Shown: piece by piece, positions 42,401-51,287 of the stretch
Layout of the letters: each line of letters opens with the position of its first letter
How positions within the stretch are numbered: position 1 is the stretch's first letter
From: Vibrio maritimus
Lineage (GTDB): Bacteria; Pseudomonadota; Gammaproteobacteria; Enterobacterales; Vibrionaceae
Assembly: GCA_000755425.1 (NCBI GenBank)
Contig: BBMT01000005.1
Coordinates: forward strand, 62,001-126,000
DNA: 64,000 nt
Reading direction: 5' to 3'
The notes under the pieces: model-generated
What the model was told of the DNA's origin: nothing
Databases searched by the model: none
The model's input: only the letters and a program-made list of their open reading frames with translations
Program-made: the position numbers and the translations under genes

Positions 42401-42432
42401 AAAAATGCCAGCCTTTCGAGGCTGGCATTTTT
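42401..42432. terminator. terminator between asmA and the small convergent gene
   Basis: AAAAATGCCAGCC-tttcga-GGCTGGCATTTTT, 13-bp perfect stem; serves the convergent genes on both sides. Confidence 0.9.
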
Positions 42433-42447
42433 CTTAACGTTATGTGA

Positions 42448-42714
42448 TTACCAGTGTAGGTCGAGATCTTGCTCTGGCTCGGCAATGGTTTCCCATTGGG
42501 TAATTAACTGAGCCACGGTTGCCATGTCGACCATTTTGCTATCGATAACGCCATCGGGTCTGCGAATGGTCAGGGATACACTTGATGGCTCTGTGCTGGG
42601 CTTAACTGCGTCCCAACACGCTGTGGAGTCCTGCATGCTTTGTATTGGTCCCCATCCTAGGACAAACTGATGCTCGTTCGTGTGCATCCAAAGGGTCAGA
42701 GTACAACTTTCCAT
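42448..42714 (-). CDS. small hypothetical protein (88 aa)
   Basis: Start at ATG 42714 (MESCTLTLWMHTNEHQ) with GGAG upstream; the frame is open to 42744. No family recognised. It is a soluble, acidic, tryptophan-containing polypeptide (WGPIQ, CWDAVKPS, WETIAEPEQDLDLHW) with no signal peptide or TM helix. Convergent with asmA. Good ribosome site and an adjoining terminator argue that it is real. Confidence 0.6.
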   Translation of the reverse strand: MESCTLTLWMHTNEHQFVLGWGPIQSMQDSTACWDAVKPSTEPSSVSLTIRRPDGVIDSKMVDMATVAQLITQWETIAEPEQDLDLHW

Positions 42715-42814
42715 AAAACTCTCCGTGTTAATGTTATGTTGCATTAATGTTTAATTTAAACGAAATGCAAACCGTTGTCATGCACGAATTAGTCTATGTT
42801 GTACCCCATAAAGG

Positions 42815-43424
42815 TTACCAATCAACGCCTTTAAGTGCTTTAACACCAGATTCAAATGCGTGCTTAACGTTTTTCACTTCAGAAACGGTATCCGCCATAT
42901 CAATCAGTGTTCGATGCGCGGCGCGTCCAGTGATAATGACTGACTGCATAGCAGGGCGGTTATTAAGTGCCTCGACGACTTCTTCAAGCTCAATGTAACC
43001 ATAACTCACCATATAGGTCAGTTCGTCGAACAGAACGACATCAATAGACTCATCTTGCAGCATGCGCTTGCACTCTTGCCAGACACCTTGAGCCGCTTCG
43101 GTATCCGCTGCCTTGTTCTGGGTTTCCCAAGTAAAGCCCGTCGCCATGACTTGAAATTCCACACCTAGCTTTTCTAGTAGGTTACGCTCACCGTTATCCC
43201 AGGTACCTTTAATAAACTGTGCCACTGCACATTTTTTGCCGTGTCCGACGGCGCGAGCAACGGTACCAAACCCTGATGTCGACTTTCCTTTACCATTTCC
43301 GGTGATGATCAGTAGCAGGCCTTTCTCTATTTGAGCATTGGCGATTTTTTTATCGACATTTTTCTTTAACTTTCTGTTGGCGCTCTTTATGACGCTGCTG
43401 CTTAGACTCTTCCGACATTGACAT
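42815..43424 (-). CDS. cobO: cob(I)alamin / cob(I)yrinic acid a,c-diamide adenosyltransferase CobO (frameshifted)
   Basis: ATP:corrinoid adenosyltransferase (BtuR/CobA/CobO type) attaching the adenosyl group to cobalamin. P-loop GNGKGKST, VAQFIKGTWDNGERNLL, GFTWETQNKAAD and DELTYMVSYGYI are diagnostic. The true start is ATG 43424 (MSMSEESKQQRHKERQQ) with AGGA upstream. The frame to the P-loop part changes in an A run at about 43359-43363 and needs either one fewer or two more bases, so it differs from the usual single loss. About 202 residues. No cobalamin biosynthesis genes are nearby, so salvage is likely. Confidence 0.9.
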
Positions 43425-43473
43425 AGGGGATCCTTAAATTTGTTGTGTCTACGCTCCATCATAAAGCAAACCC

Positions 43474-43513
43474 AAAAAGAAAAAAACGGGATAAATCCTA
43501 AGGGATTATCCCG
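43474..43513 (-). terminator. terminator after argR
   Basis: CGGGATAATCC-ctta-GGATTTATCCCG on the minus strand, followed by TTTTTTTCTTTTT. It closes the arginine deiminase locus. Confidence 0.85.
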
Positions 43514-43573
43514 CTCTATATGCTGGTTTGATTTTGTGTTCTGCCTTTAATCCTTTTCTTCTAAGTAAAGGGG

Positions 43574-44056
43574 CTATGCACCCAACCGCGCTCGGACAAC
43601 TTGCTCACAGCGGTCGACATCTTTGACATGCTTTGGCACCACTAGAATAGTGTCGTTGCCACCAATGGTTGCGAGAATGTCGGCGTGTGGGTCGATATCG
43701 ATGAGCCTTGCTATCAATTGAGCGCTGCCAGGGTGTGTCTTGATCACCACTAATGACTGATTATTGGTGATGAGTTCGATCTGAGAAGAGATAGAGGAGT
43801 CAACGCGAACTGAGCTGCTTTCTGAAGTAAGGCAATATGCTTTTTTGCCGCACGCATTCTGCATTTTCACCACGCCAAGCTGGGCAAGCAGACGTGAGAC
43901 AGTGGACTGGCTGATCCCATGGTAGCCAAGATCGACAAGGGCTTGCCTAAGTTTGTTTTGGGTTGTGAAGCTTTGTTGTTGCAGCAGCTTTTTACAGACT
44001 TCGGTGAGTTTTTTCTCATCGACAGTAGGGTTGTCTAAATCAGGAGTGTCGTACAT
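43574..44056 (-). CDS. argR: ArgR-family arginine repressor linked to the deiminase genes
   Basis: 160-residue ArgR-type regulator. N-terminal winged HTH (GYHGISQSTVSRLLAQLGVVK, about residues 44-64 with preceding helices) and C-terminal arginine-binding/hexamerisation domain (IKTHPGSAQLIARLID, DILATIGGNDTILVVP). Last gene of the arc locus, after argF and a small hairpin, so it probably senses arginine and controls this operon. In vibrios a separate housekeeping ArgR usually sits beside mdh, so this is likely a second, pathway-specific copy (inference). Intact. Confidence 0.9.
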   Translation of the reverse strand: MYDTPDLDNPTVDEKKLTEVCKKLLQQQSFTTQNKLRQALVDLGYHGISQSTVSRLLAQLGVVKMQNACGKKAYCLTSESSSVRVDSSISSQIELITNNQSLVVIKTHPGSAQLIARLIDIDPHADILATIGGNDTILVVPKHVKDVDRCEQVVRARLGA

Positions 44057-44206
44057 GTTTCACCTACTAAATAGTAAAACTCATCCTTGAGGTGGTTTTA
44101 TGTGTTGTTATTTATGTTTAATGACAACTCATACACTATCAAATTGTGAAAAAGTAAAATATATGCCCATTTCTCATTTTGATGACAGGTTATTGTTTAA
44201 TCACTC

Positions 44207-44230
44207 AAAAGCGAGAGATTCCCCTCGCTT
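44207..44230 (-). terminator. hairpin between argF and argR
   Basis: AAAGCGAG...CTCGCTTT, 8-bp stem with an 8-nt loop, short T-rich ends. A partial terminator separating argR from argF is plausible. Confidence 0.6.
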
Positions 44231-44253
44231 TTTCGTGCATTGGTTTTATTGGA

Positions 44254-45264
44254 TTATTGACCTAATGTTGCCACCATGACGGCTTTGATGGTGTGCATGC
44301 GATTCTCAGCTTCATCAAATACGATAGAGTACGGAGACTCAACCACTTCATCGGTCACTTCACACCCTTGTGATAGCTCTGGGTAGTCAGCGGCTAGGCC
44401 TTTGCCCACGGTGGTATCTTCGCCATGGAACGCTGGCAGACAGTGCATAAACTTCACGTTTGGGTTGCCCGTCGCTTTGATCACATCCATATTGACTTGG
44501 TAAGGCAGCATCAGTTTGATGCGCTCTGCCCAAGCTTCTTTAGCTTCTCCCATGGACACCCAAACGTCGGTGTACAGAAAGTCACAACCTTGCACGCCTT
44601 CTTGTACATCTTCGGTAAGGACAATCTTCGCTCCGGTTTCTGCAGCGATGGTTTGGCATTGCTCAATCAAAGACGCTTCAGGCCAGAATGCTTTTGGTGC
44701 CACAAGACGGATCTCCATGCCCATTTTCGCCGCACCCACCATGAGTGAGTTACCCATGTTATTACGTGCATCACCGAGGTAAGCGAAGGTAATCGCGCTT
44801 AGCGGTTTGTTCGGCGAATGCTCCATCATGGTCATGAAGTCAGCCAGAATTTGTGTTGGGTGGAATTCATCGGTTAGGCCATTCCAAACAGGTACGCCGG
44901 CGTACTGACCCAGCTCTTCAACGATCGATTGACCAAACCCGCGATACTCAATGCCATCGTACATTCTGCCCAGTACGCGAGCGGTGTCTTTCATCGATTC
45001 TTTGTGGCCTATTTGAGAGCCGGTTGGGCCAAGGTAGGAAACTTGCGCGCCTTGATCGAATGCGGCAACTTCAAACGCGCAGCGGGTACGAGTCGAGGTT
45101 TTTTCGAAGATAAGTGCGATGTTTTTGCCTTTAAGCCGTGGCTGCTCATAGCCGTTGTACTTAGCTTTTTTAAGCTCAATGGACAGCTCTAACAAATGAC
45201 CGATTTCGCGAGGTGTGAAATCAAGAAGTTTTAGGAAGTTACGATTACGAAGATTGAAAGCCAT
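44254..45264 (-). CDS. argF: ornithine carbamoyltransferase (catabolic, ArcB role)
   Basis: 336-residue transcarbamylase. Carbamoyl-phosphate loop [30 protein letters not shown], and ornithine-binding [11 protein letters not shown]. Lying between arcC and argR in an arginine deiminase locus, it most likely runs in the catabolic direction, splitting citrulline with phosphate to ornithine and carbamoyl phosphate. Whether it also serves biosynthesis cannot be decided here. 83 bp downstream of arcC. Intact. Confidence 0.93.
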   Translation of the reverse strand: MAFNLRNRNFLKLLDFTPREIGHLLELSIELKKAKYNGYEQPRLKGKNIALIFEKTSTRTRCAFEVAAFDQGAQVSYLGPTGSQIGHKESMKDTARVLGRMYDGIEYRGFGQSIVEELGQYAGVPVWNGLTDEFHPTQILADFMTMMEHSPNKPLSAITFAYLGDARNNMGNSLMVGAAKMGMEIRLVAPKAFWPEASLIEQCQTIAAETGAKIVLTEDVQEGVQGCDFLYTDVWVSMGEAKEAWAERIKLMLPYQVNMDVIKATGNPNVKFMHCLPAFHGEDTTVGKGLAADYPELSQGCEVTDEVVESPYSIVFDEAENRMHTIKAVMVATLGQ

Positions 45265-45347
45265 AATAGTGTCCTTTTTCTGTCTTAGCGCTGGCTCATA
45301 CCGCTTAAATTAAGCCAGCGCGTCATATCATTGTGATGGAATGTGAA

Positions 45348-46259
45348 TTAACGTTTGGTAATAACCGTGCCTGCATTGCCTTCTAGGATGCGAAGACCGT
45401 CCTCTAATGCGCCAATGCCAACCATTTGTCCGCCTTGCTGAATGAACTCACAAGAGGCGTCGATTTTTGGCCCCATTGAGCCAGCATCAAACTGATACTG
45501 GGAAAGCTCTGCCGGAGTTGTGGCGTGCAGTGGACGCTGCGTTGCTTGACCCCAATCGAGGTACACCGCATCGGCGTCTGTCAAAATCAACAAGCGATCT
45601 GCATTGAGCTGCTTCGCCAAGAACGCAGCCGACATGTCCTTGTCTATCACCGCTTCTACACCCACCAACTTGCCATCTTTGCGTGTAACCGGAATACCGC
45701 CGCCGCCAGTACAGATAACTAAGTGACCTTGTTCTATCAAGGAGGTGATTGCTTCATGTTCAATAATGCCTGTTGGCTGAGGGCTTGGTACCACACGTCG
45801 GAAATGCTGTCCGTCTGGTTTAATCGTCCAGTGATATTTCTCAGCAAGTTCACAAGCTTCTTGCTTCTCATAAATAGGACCAATCGGCTTAGTCGGATCT
45901 TGAAACGCGGGATCCTTAGGATCGACGGTCATTTGAGTCAGCATGCAGGTGACGTTTCTCTCCGGCATTTGGTTTTTGAACTCTTGCATTAACATGTAAC
46001 CGATCATGCCTTGCGTTTCGCTGCCGAGTACGTCGAGCGGGTACGGGTTGACCTTTTTGTACTCCAGTCCTTGCAGCGCCAGTAAGCCAACTTGAGGGCC
46101 ATTCCCATGAACCAATACGACATTGTATTGCTCAGCAATTTTGGAGATGGTGTTAACCGCGACTTCAATATTATGTCTTTGCACTTCCGCTTCGAGTGGT
46201 TCGCCTCTTTTAAGCAGAGCGTTACCGCCAAGAGCGACGACAATGGTTTGTTTTTTCAT
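45348..46259 (-). CDS. arcC: carbamate kinase ArcC
   Basis: 303-residue amino-acid-kinase-fold enzyme using carbamoyl phosphate to make ATP, with NH3 and CO2 as products. Motifs VALGGNALLKRGE, VHGNGPQVGLLAL, CTGGGGIPV and ILTDADAVYLDWG. 36 bp downstream of arcA. Intact. Confidence 0.95.
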   Translation of the reverse strand: MKKQTIVVALGGNALLKRGEPLEAEVQRHNIEVAVNTISKIAEQYNVVLVHGNGPQVGLLALQGLEYKKVNPYPLDVLGSETQGMIGYMLMQEFKNQMPERNVTCMLTQMTVDPKDPAFQDPTKPIGPIYEKQEACELAEKYHWTIKPDGQHFRRVVPSPQPTGIIEHEAITSLIEQGHLVICTGGGGIPVTRKDGKLVGVEAVIDKDMSAAFLAKQLNADRLLILTDADAVYLDWGQATQRPLHATTPAELSQYQFDAGSMGPKIDASCEFIQQGGQMVGIGALEDGLRILEGNAGTVITKR

Positions 46260-46295
46260 AGTCTTTATCCAGAGCAGTTAAGTCTTAGGAAATGG

Positions 46296-47516
46296 TTAGA
46301 TACCATCACGTTCAATAGGGCAGCTCATACAGCGAGCGCCGCCACGGCCACGGCCAAGTTCATCACCTGGAATAGGCAGCACAGTGATACCGGCTTTGTC
46401 GTACTTCTCGTTGGTGTAGGTATTGCGCTCATAGCCAATGACCACGCCTGGCTTCACGGTCAGTACGTTGTTAGCATCGTTCCATTGCTCACGTTCGGCT
46501 TCAAAGTTATCACCGCCGGTAGTAATGAGATTGAGCTTGTCGACTTGTAGTGCTTTTTCGATAGTTGAGATGTACGAGCTTTGCTGAGCAGCTTTAACGC
46601 GACCTGACTCGTCACCGGTTAGGCTCCAGCATTTCACATCATCTGGAATCACATTTGGGTAAACCGAGAAGGTATCTTCACGCATGTGTGTCATAACGGT
46701 ATCTAGGTGCATGCAAGAGCGGTCTTTTGGAAGCTCTAGTGCAATCACTTGTTTGGCTTGGCCATGTCTAAATAAGCTAGACGCTAAGTGCTCAACGCCC
46801 TGCGGTGTGGTGCGTTCAGACATACCAATAAGCACGGCGCCTTTACCAATGACCAGTACGTCACCGCCTTCGATAGTAGAGTGGTCATACGCCAAAGGCT
46901 CATCACCGAAGTACTTAATAAAGTCTTGGCCAGCGAACGTTGGATGCCAGCGGTAGATAGCGCGAAGATGGTTGGTTTCGCGTTGACGCGCGACTTTTGC
47001 CATTGGATTAATCGACACGCCGCCATATACCCAGCATGAGGTATCGCGGGTAAATAGGTGGTTCGGCAGTGGGTCGATAATGAAGTCGTTCTTTTTGTAT
47101 AGTGATTGCAGCATTGAAGATGATTCAAGTGGCATTTCACCGAAAGACAAACCACCCGTAAGTACTTTCGCAAGCTCTAGGTTTGGAAGGTCGCCTAAGT
47201 AGCATCTCACATCATTAGCGAAGGTCGGGCCATAGCGAAAATCGGATACTTGGGTGTTTAGCAGCCAATCTTTCGCTTCTGGAATCGCTAGTGTCTCTGC
47301 AAGTAAGTGAGTCAGTAGCAAGACTTCAACGCCTTGGGATTCAAGCGTTTTTGCGAACACGTCATGTTCTTCGCCGGCTTTCTCGACAGCAAGCACATCA
47401 TCGAAAAGTAGCTGGTGGCAGTTTGATGGAGTTAAGTGTGTGAGAGCACGGCGTGGACGGTGAATTAACACGCGACGTAGCTGACCAACTTCAGAACCAA
47501 CATAGAGTTTATTCAT
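46296..47516 (-). CDS. arcA: arginine deiminase ArcA
   Basis: 406-residue guanidino-group-modifying enzyme converting arginine to citrulline and ammonia. Catalytic motifs [30 protein letters not shown] and the active-site cysteine in GGARCMSCP at the C-terminus. ATG 47516 is preferred over an upstream TTG at 47522. First gene after the long intergenic region; a 19-bp palindrome lies about 24 bp upstream. Intact. Confidence 0.96.
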   Translation of the reverse strand: MNKLYVGSEVGQLRRVLIHRPRRALTHLTPSNCHQLLFDDVLAVEKAGEEHDVFAKTLESQGVEVLLLTHLLAETLAIPEAKDWLLNTQVSDFRYGPTFANDVRCYLGDLPNLELAKVLTGGLSFGEMPLESSSMLQSLYKKNDFIIDPLPNHLFTRDTSCWVYGGVSINPMAKVARQRETNHLRAIYRWHPTFAGQDFIKYFGDEPLAYDHSTIEGGDVLVIGKGAVLIGMSERTTPQGVEHLASSLFRHGQAKQVIALELPKDRSCMHLDTVMTHMREDTFSVYPNVIPDDVKCWSLTGDESGRVKAAQQSSYISTIEKALQVDKLNLITTGGDNFEAEREQWNDANNVLTVKPGVVIGYERNTYTNEKYDKAGITVLPIPGDELGRGRGGARCMSCPIERDGI

Positions 47517-47539
47517 AATCAAGTCTCTCTAATATTTAT

Positions 47540-47558
47540 TAAAACTCATCGAGTTTTA
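47540..47558 (-). promoter_or_regulatory. candidate operator palindrome upstream of arcA
   Basis: TAAAACTCATCGAGTTTTA: perfect 8-bp arms around ATC. The 11-mer TAAAACTCATC also occurs upstream of argR (44075-44085) at a similar distance from the start codon. Candidate binding site for the linked ArgR-type regulator; not the classical ARG box. Confidence 0.5.
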
Positions 47559-47600
47559 TGTAGGGTATTTATTATTAGCTTCGCTGTGGTGGTTATAATA

Positions 47601-47616
47601 TGAAGCAAAATATTCA
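47601..47616 (-). promoter_or_regulatory. ARG-box-like sequence upstream of arcA
   Basis: TGAAGCAAAATATTCA resembles the TGAAT-N6-ATTCA consensus for ArgR with one mismatch in the left half. Single, weak match; position 85-100 bp before arcA is suitable. Confidence 0.35.
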
Positions 47617-47959
47617 AGCCGTATTGGATCGCGATCACACATATTCTCGCTTACATTTTAGGGCCGTTAAGGAGGCTGTTAACAATATCTATTCGGAATT
47701 AGTTGAATAGATATTGGGTTAAAATAAGACTTTTATGGGAATAATATGCAGGGTTTTGCGCCGACATATTGAATTTAGGAAGCATGAAGGAAATACAATT
47801 CGCATTAGATATTTTAATGATATGAGCTAATGCGACAAAATATGCATTCACATCTACTACTTAGCGCTTTTTCTCACACCAAAACGGCATTTGTTAACAG
47901 AATTTCACTCAAATATGTGATGCGAGTCTTGTTTTTTTTAGCTCTTACACTGAAGACCA

Positions 47960-48001
47960 AGAACCAAGAACCAAGAACCAAGAACCAAGAACCAAGAACC
48001 A
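47960..48001. repeat. heptanucleotide tandem repeat (AGAACCA)6
   Basis: Six perfect consecutive copies of AGAACCA preceded by one degenerate copy (AGACCA). It lies in non-coding DNA 10 bp beyond the arcD terminator, on the arcA side. Confidence 0.9.
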
Positions 48002-48011
48002 CTTTTAAAAC

Positions 48012-48038
48012 AAAAAAGCCCGCTGACAAGCAGCGGGC
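48012..48038 (-). terminator. terminator after arcD
   Basis: GCCCGCTG-acaag-CAGCGGGC stem followed on the minus strand by TTTTTTG, 26 bp after the arcD stop. Confidence 0.88.
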
Positions 48039-48063
48039 AACACATAGGGGTAATTGTGTTAAA

Positions 48064-49515
48064 TTAACCGAGTAAGGTACCTAGGCTAAGCATTACAACG
48101 CAGAACACGGTTAGAATCGCCATAAGCGGTGCAACCCACTTGAGCCATCGCGCATAAGGTACACGCGCTATAGCGAGCCCTCCCATTACCACTGCAGAGG
48201 TTGGGGTGATGAGATTGACCAGTCCAGATGCCGACTGATAGGCGGTAATAACCAGATCTCGTCCCACACCAGCAAAGTCGCCCAGCGGCGCCATAATTGG
48301 CATGGTGAGTACCGCGAGCCCAGACGTTGACGGCACCAAGAAGGACAATAGAATTTCTAAGAAGAACATGACGTTAATAAACACCACGGATGAGAGCCCG
48401 GTAACGATATGTTCGGCGGAGTTCAATATGGTATCGGTGATCATGCCTCTATCCATTACCACCACGATACCGCGCGCAATACCGATAATCAGTGCCACGC
48501 CTAATAAATCGCGCGCCCCTTCAATGAAGTTATCGATAAAGGATTCCTCACTCATTTTAGCGACGAGACCCACCAATATTGATGCGGCCAGGAACATGGC
48601 TGAGATCTCCGCCATCCACCAACCAGCAACTGACACGCCATAAATCATCACGGCAAATGAGCCACCGAAAATGGTGAGAATGACCTTACGGGTAGCGGTG
48701 AACTCTAGTGATTCATCGCCTTTATTGCCAAGGAAGTGCGCTTTATTTTCTTCATACTTATCGTAAACAATGGATTTGGTCGGGTCTGCTTTGACCATCT
48801 TGGCATACCGCATCACATAAGCAACGCAAATCACCCAGCCAACAACTAGCATTGCCAGACGCAACATAATGCCGTCGGTAAAAGGTATGCCGGAAGCATT
48901 GGCAGCGATGACCGTTGCGAATGGGTTGATGGTTGAACCCAGAACACCTATACCGGCACCAAGCAAAATAGTCGCTGCAGCTACTAATGGGTCGAACCGC
49001 GCTGCCATCATGACAGGCACAAGCAGGGTATAGAATGGTAGCGACTCTTCCGCCATACCATACACAGTACCGCCAGCGGCAAACAGTGCCATGAGGATGG
49101 GGATCATTAATTCCTCCCGTCCCTCAAGCCGGCGCGTAACGCGTTCGATGCCAGCATCAATAGCGCCAGTTGCGGTAACTAGACCCAAGAAGCCACCAAT
49201 CACAAGTACAAACAACGATACATCGATGGCGCCAGCTTCATAACTACTGTGATCGTAAAAGCCGTCAATTGGTGCGAGTAACACATCAATAGGGGTTTGT
49301 GGGTTACTTTCTACACTGGCGTAAGTGCCTGCGACTGGGACTTCTCGACCTAGGTCTTCATTCATTTCTCGCTCGTATTTGCCAGCAGGAATGATCCAGG
49401 TCATTAGCGCCACGATGGCGATCAGAGCAAATAATATGGTATAGGCAGAAGGGAACTTGAAACGAGTAAAAAAGCCGCCAGACTTTTTCGGTTCTTGGAC
49501 GACGTGGGCGGTCAT
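48064..49515 (-). CDS. arcD: YfcC-family arginine/ornithine antiporter (ArcD role)
   Basis: 483-residue polytopic carrier of the YfcC/DcuC-like family, about 12 TM segments, with the family blocks WIIPAGKYE, AGGTVYGMAEESLPFY, GAGIGVLGSTINPFAT and FLVPSTSGLAVLTMPIM. Its position next to arcA-arcC-argF makes arginine/ornithine exchange the likely role (inference from context); other family members carry C4-dicarboxylates or short peptides. It has its own terminator, so it is transcribed separately from or before arcA. Intact. Confidence 0.82.
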   Translation of the reverse strand: MTAHVVQEPKKSGGFFTRFKFPSAYTILFALIAIVALMTWIIPAGKYEREMNEDLGREVPVAGTYASVESNPQTPIDVLLAPIDGFYDHSSYEAGAIDVSLFVLVIGGFLGLVTATGAIDAGIERVTRRLEGREELMIPILMALFAAGGTVYGMAEESLPFYTLLVPVMMAARFDPLVAAATILLGAGIGVLGSTINPFATVIAANASGIPFTDGIMLRLAMLVVGWVICVAYVMRYAKMVKADPTKSIVYDKYEENKAHFLGNKGDESLEFTATRKVILTIFGGSFAVMIYGVSVAGWWMAEISAMFLAASILVGLVAKMSEESFIDNFIEGARDLLGVALIIGIARGIVVVMDRGMITDTILNSAEHIVTGLSSVVFINVMFFLEILLSFLVPSTSGLAVLTMPIMAPLGDFAGVGRDLVITAYQSASGLVNLITPTSAVVMGGLAIARVPYARWLKWVAPLMAILTVFCVVMLSLGTLLG

Positions 49516-49877
49516 AGCATTCTCCTTAGCAGGAAGTGCTTTCTTCCCGCTTAGCTGTACGTTTAACGTTCAATTACCACATTGAAGCCATAAGAATTAC
49601 TAATCTAAATTGTGGCTAAAATGTACTATGGATAGGCGAGAATAACTTTAGACTTGCTCACAAAAAATTATTGATAAAAACAGCGAGTGTTTTTTGTGGG
49701 GATATTAAACGCGACGGGATGAAAAAATATTGGGTGACGTAATTGATAGCCTATTAAGTCCCCCTTTGTTGCGGATATTTATGCAATAAATTAATATTTA
49801 TGAAAATTGTTCATTTATTGATTTTGGTCAATTAGAAGCCTGGTCTGCAATAACCATTGCCTAAGTCTTGATAACAT
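49516..49877. other. upstream region of arcD
   Basis: 362 bp, A/T-rich, no gene. It holds the arcD promoter and an FNR-like site at 49818-49831. Confidence 0.5.
49818..49831. promoter_or_regulatory. FNR-like site
   Basis: TTGATTTTGGTCAA matches TTGAT-N4-ATCAA in 9 of 10 positions. About 300 bp upstream of the arcD start and 47 bp past the GST stop. Anaerobic control of arginine deiminase genes is common, but the distance is long for a class II site. Confidence 0.45.
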
Positions 49878-50507
49878 TTAAGCGCTGGATTTGTCGTATT
49901 GCGCTTCAAGCTCTGCGGCTTTTTGAGCGGCAGGGCGCTGTTGAAGTGTCGCGAGATAAGCCGTCAATGCAGGGTATTCACTGAGAAGCTCTAACTGAGC
50001 TGCGATCTCGACAATCCAAGACAATAAAATATCAGCCGCGGTAAACTGCTCGCCAACCAACCATGTATTGGCTTCTAGGTGATCGTTTAGATAGCCCAAG
50101 ATCAGCGCCAACTCTTGTTTACTGTAACCATCAAGAAAGCGCGTTTCGCTTCCGTCAATTTTTAAGAAGTAGTGAAGCAAAAGCGGCAATGCAGCTGAGC
50201 TTTCTGCGAAGTGCAGCCACTGCAGGTAAAGCGGATACTCCGCTGAATCTTGCGCTGGTGCAAGAGAGGCGGAGGAAAAACGCTGTGCTAAATACTCGGT
50301 GATTGCACCCGACTCCGCCAACACTTGTCCATTTTCTTCAATAACCGGTGACTTACCAAGTGGGTGAATCGCTTTAAGCTCTGCCGGAGCTAAATTGGTC
50401 ACCGCATCACGTTGGTACGCTTTGACCTGGTAAGGAACGTTGAGCTCTTCTAGCAGCCAGATAATGCGCTTAGAGCGTGATTTGTTGAGGTGATGGAGAG
50501 TAATCAT
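49878..50507 (-). CDS. glutathione S-transferase family protein
   Basis: 209 residues: thioredoxin-like N-terminal domain (HHLNKSRSKRIIWLLEEL; conserved PVIEENGQVLAESGAITEYL for the gamma-glutamyl pocket, about residues 54-75) and an all-helical C-terminal domain (TAADILLSWIVEIAAQL). Cytosolic; substrate unknown. Upstream of arcD on the same strand but with 362 bp between, so probably independent. Intact. Confidence 0.88.
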   Translation of the reverse strand: MITLHHLNKSRSKRIIWLLEELNVPYQVKAYQRDAVTNLAPAELKAIHPLGKSPVIEENGQVLAESGAITEYLAQRFSSASLAPAQDSAEYPLYLQWLHFAESSAALPLLLHYFLKIDGSETRFLDGYSKQELALILGYLNDHLEANTWLVGEQFTAADILLSWIVEIAAQLELLSEYPALTAYLATLQQRPAAQKAAELEAQYDKSSA

Positions 50508-50732
50508 GAGTCGCTAACCTTTTGCGTTATGAGTTTGTGCGTCCTTTTGTTTACGTAGCACAGTAACAAGCTGTAATTTAAATTGCAATAAATTAAATTG
50601 CGTGCAATTAAAATATTGAGAAAGATAGCTGCGTGCATCCGTTTGTTGAAGTGAGCACCTATGAAAATGACTGGTGTATCTGTTATATAGTGTCTTTAAT
50701 CGGAAAACTTATCCAAATTAGGGACGAATCAG

Positions 50733-51197
50733 ATGGGTAAAAAGAAGCCATCAATCCTAGTGGTATGCATGGGCAACATTTGCCGTTCTCCCACAGGGGA
50801 AGCCGTGCTTCGTGCGCGTGCTGAGCAAAGTGGCGTGGCTGTGACAATAGATTCAGCAGGTACGATTGGGTATCACCAAGGAAATACGCCAGACCCGAGG
50901 TCTAGAAAAGCGGGAGAGGCAAGAGGCTATTCGTTTGCGGGTATTCGAGCACGGCAGGTCACGGATGATGACTTTGAAGCGTTTGATATGATTTTGGCGG
51001 CGGATAGAGATAACTTGGCGGATCTTAAACAGCGTTGCCCGGCGCAATTGCAATATAAGTTGTCGCTGTTTCTGAGCCATGGTTCATCGAGTCATACTGA
51101 GATACCCGATCCCTATTATGGTGGTGACCAAGGGTTTGAACTGGTGTTGGATTTGATTGAGGACGCATCGGATAGCGTATTGGCGAAGTTTGCATAG
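50733..51197 (+). CDS. low-molecular-weight protein tyrosine phosphatase
   Basis: 154-residue LMW-PTP. P-loop VCMGNICRSPTGEA with nucleophile C12, and the general-acid aspartate in IPDPYYGGDQGF. Homologues dephosphorylate tyrosine kinases or other proteins, often in polysaccharide export clusters, but no such cluster is here, so it is an orphan copy. ATG 50733. Divergent from the GST gene. Intact. Confidence 0.92.
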   Translation: MGKKKPSILVVCMGNICRSPTGEAVLRARAEQSGVAVTIDSAGTIGYHQGNTPDPRSRKAGEARGYSFAGIRARQVTDDDFEAFDMILAADRDNLADLKQRCPAQLQYKLSLFLSHGSSSHTEIPDPYYGGDQGFELVLDLIEDASDSVLAKFA

Positions 51198-51287
51198 CGT
51201 TTGACGCACTACGCATTACCAAGCGGGGAACTGACACCTTATTTGAGCCTGAGGTATCAGCTCCCCTGGTTGTACGTTAGCTAAGCT

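Larger units (their letters stand above)
47517..48063. other. intergenic region between arcD and arcA
   Basis: 547 bp with no convincing gene. From the arcA side it contains the 19-bp palindrome (47540-47558), an ARG-box-like TGAAGCAAAATATTCA (47601-47616), a heptanucleotide tandem repeat (47960-48001) and the arcD terminator (48012-48038). arcA therefore seems to have its own promoter. Confidence 0.6.

Noticed and set aside
47960..48001. Heptamer repeat as a phase-variable coding repeat
   Set aside because: The only ORF spanning it (47830-48075) has no ribosome site, runs through the arcD terminator and has no protein-like composition.
50733..51197. LMW tyrosine phosphatase as the start of a capsule/exopolysaccharide cluster
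   Set aside because: No tyrosine kinase, export or glycosyltransferase genes are nearby.
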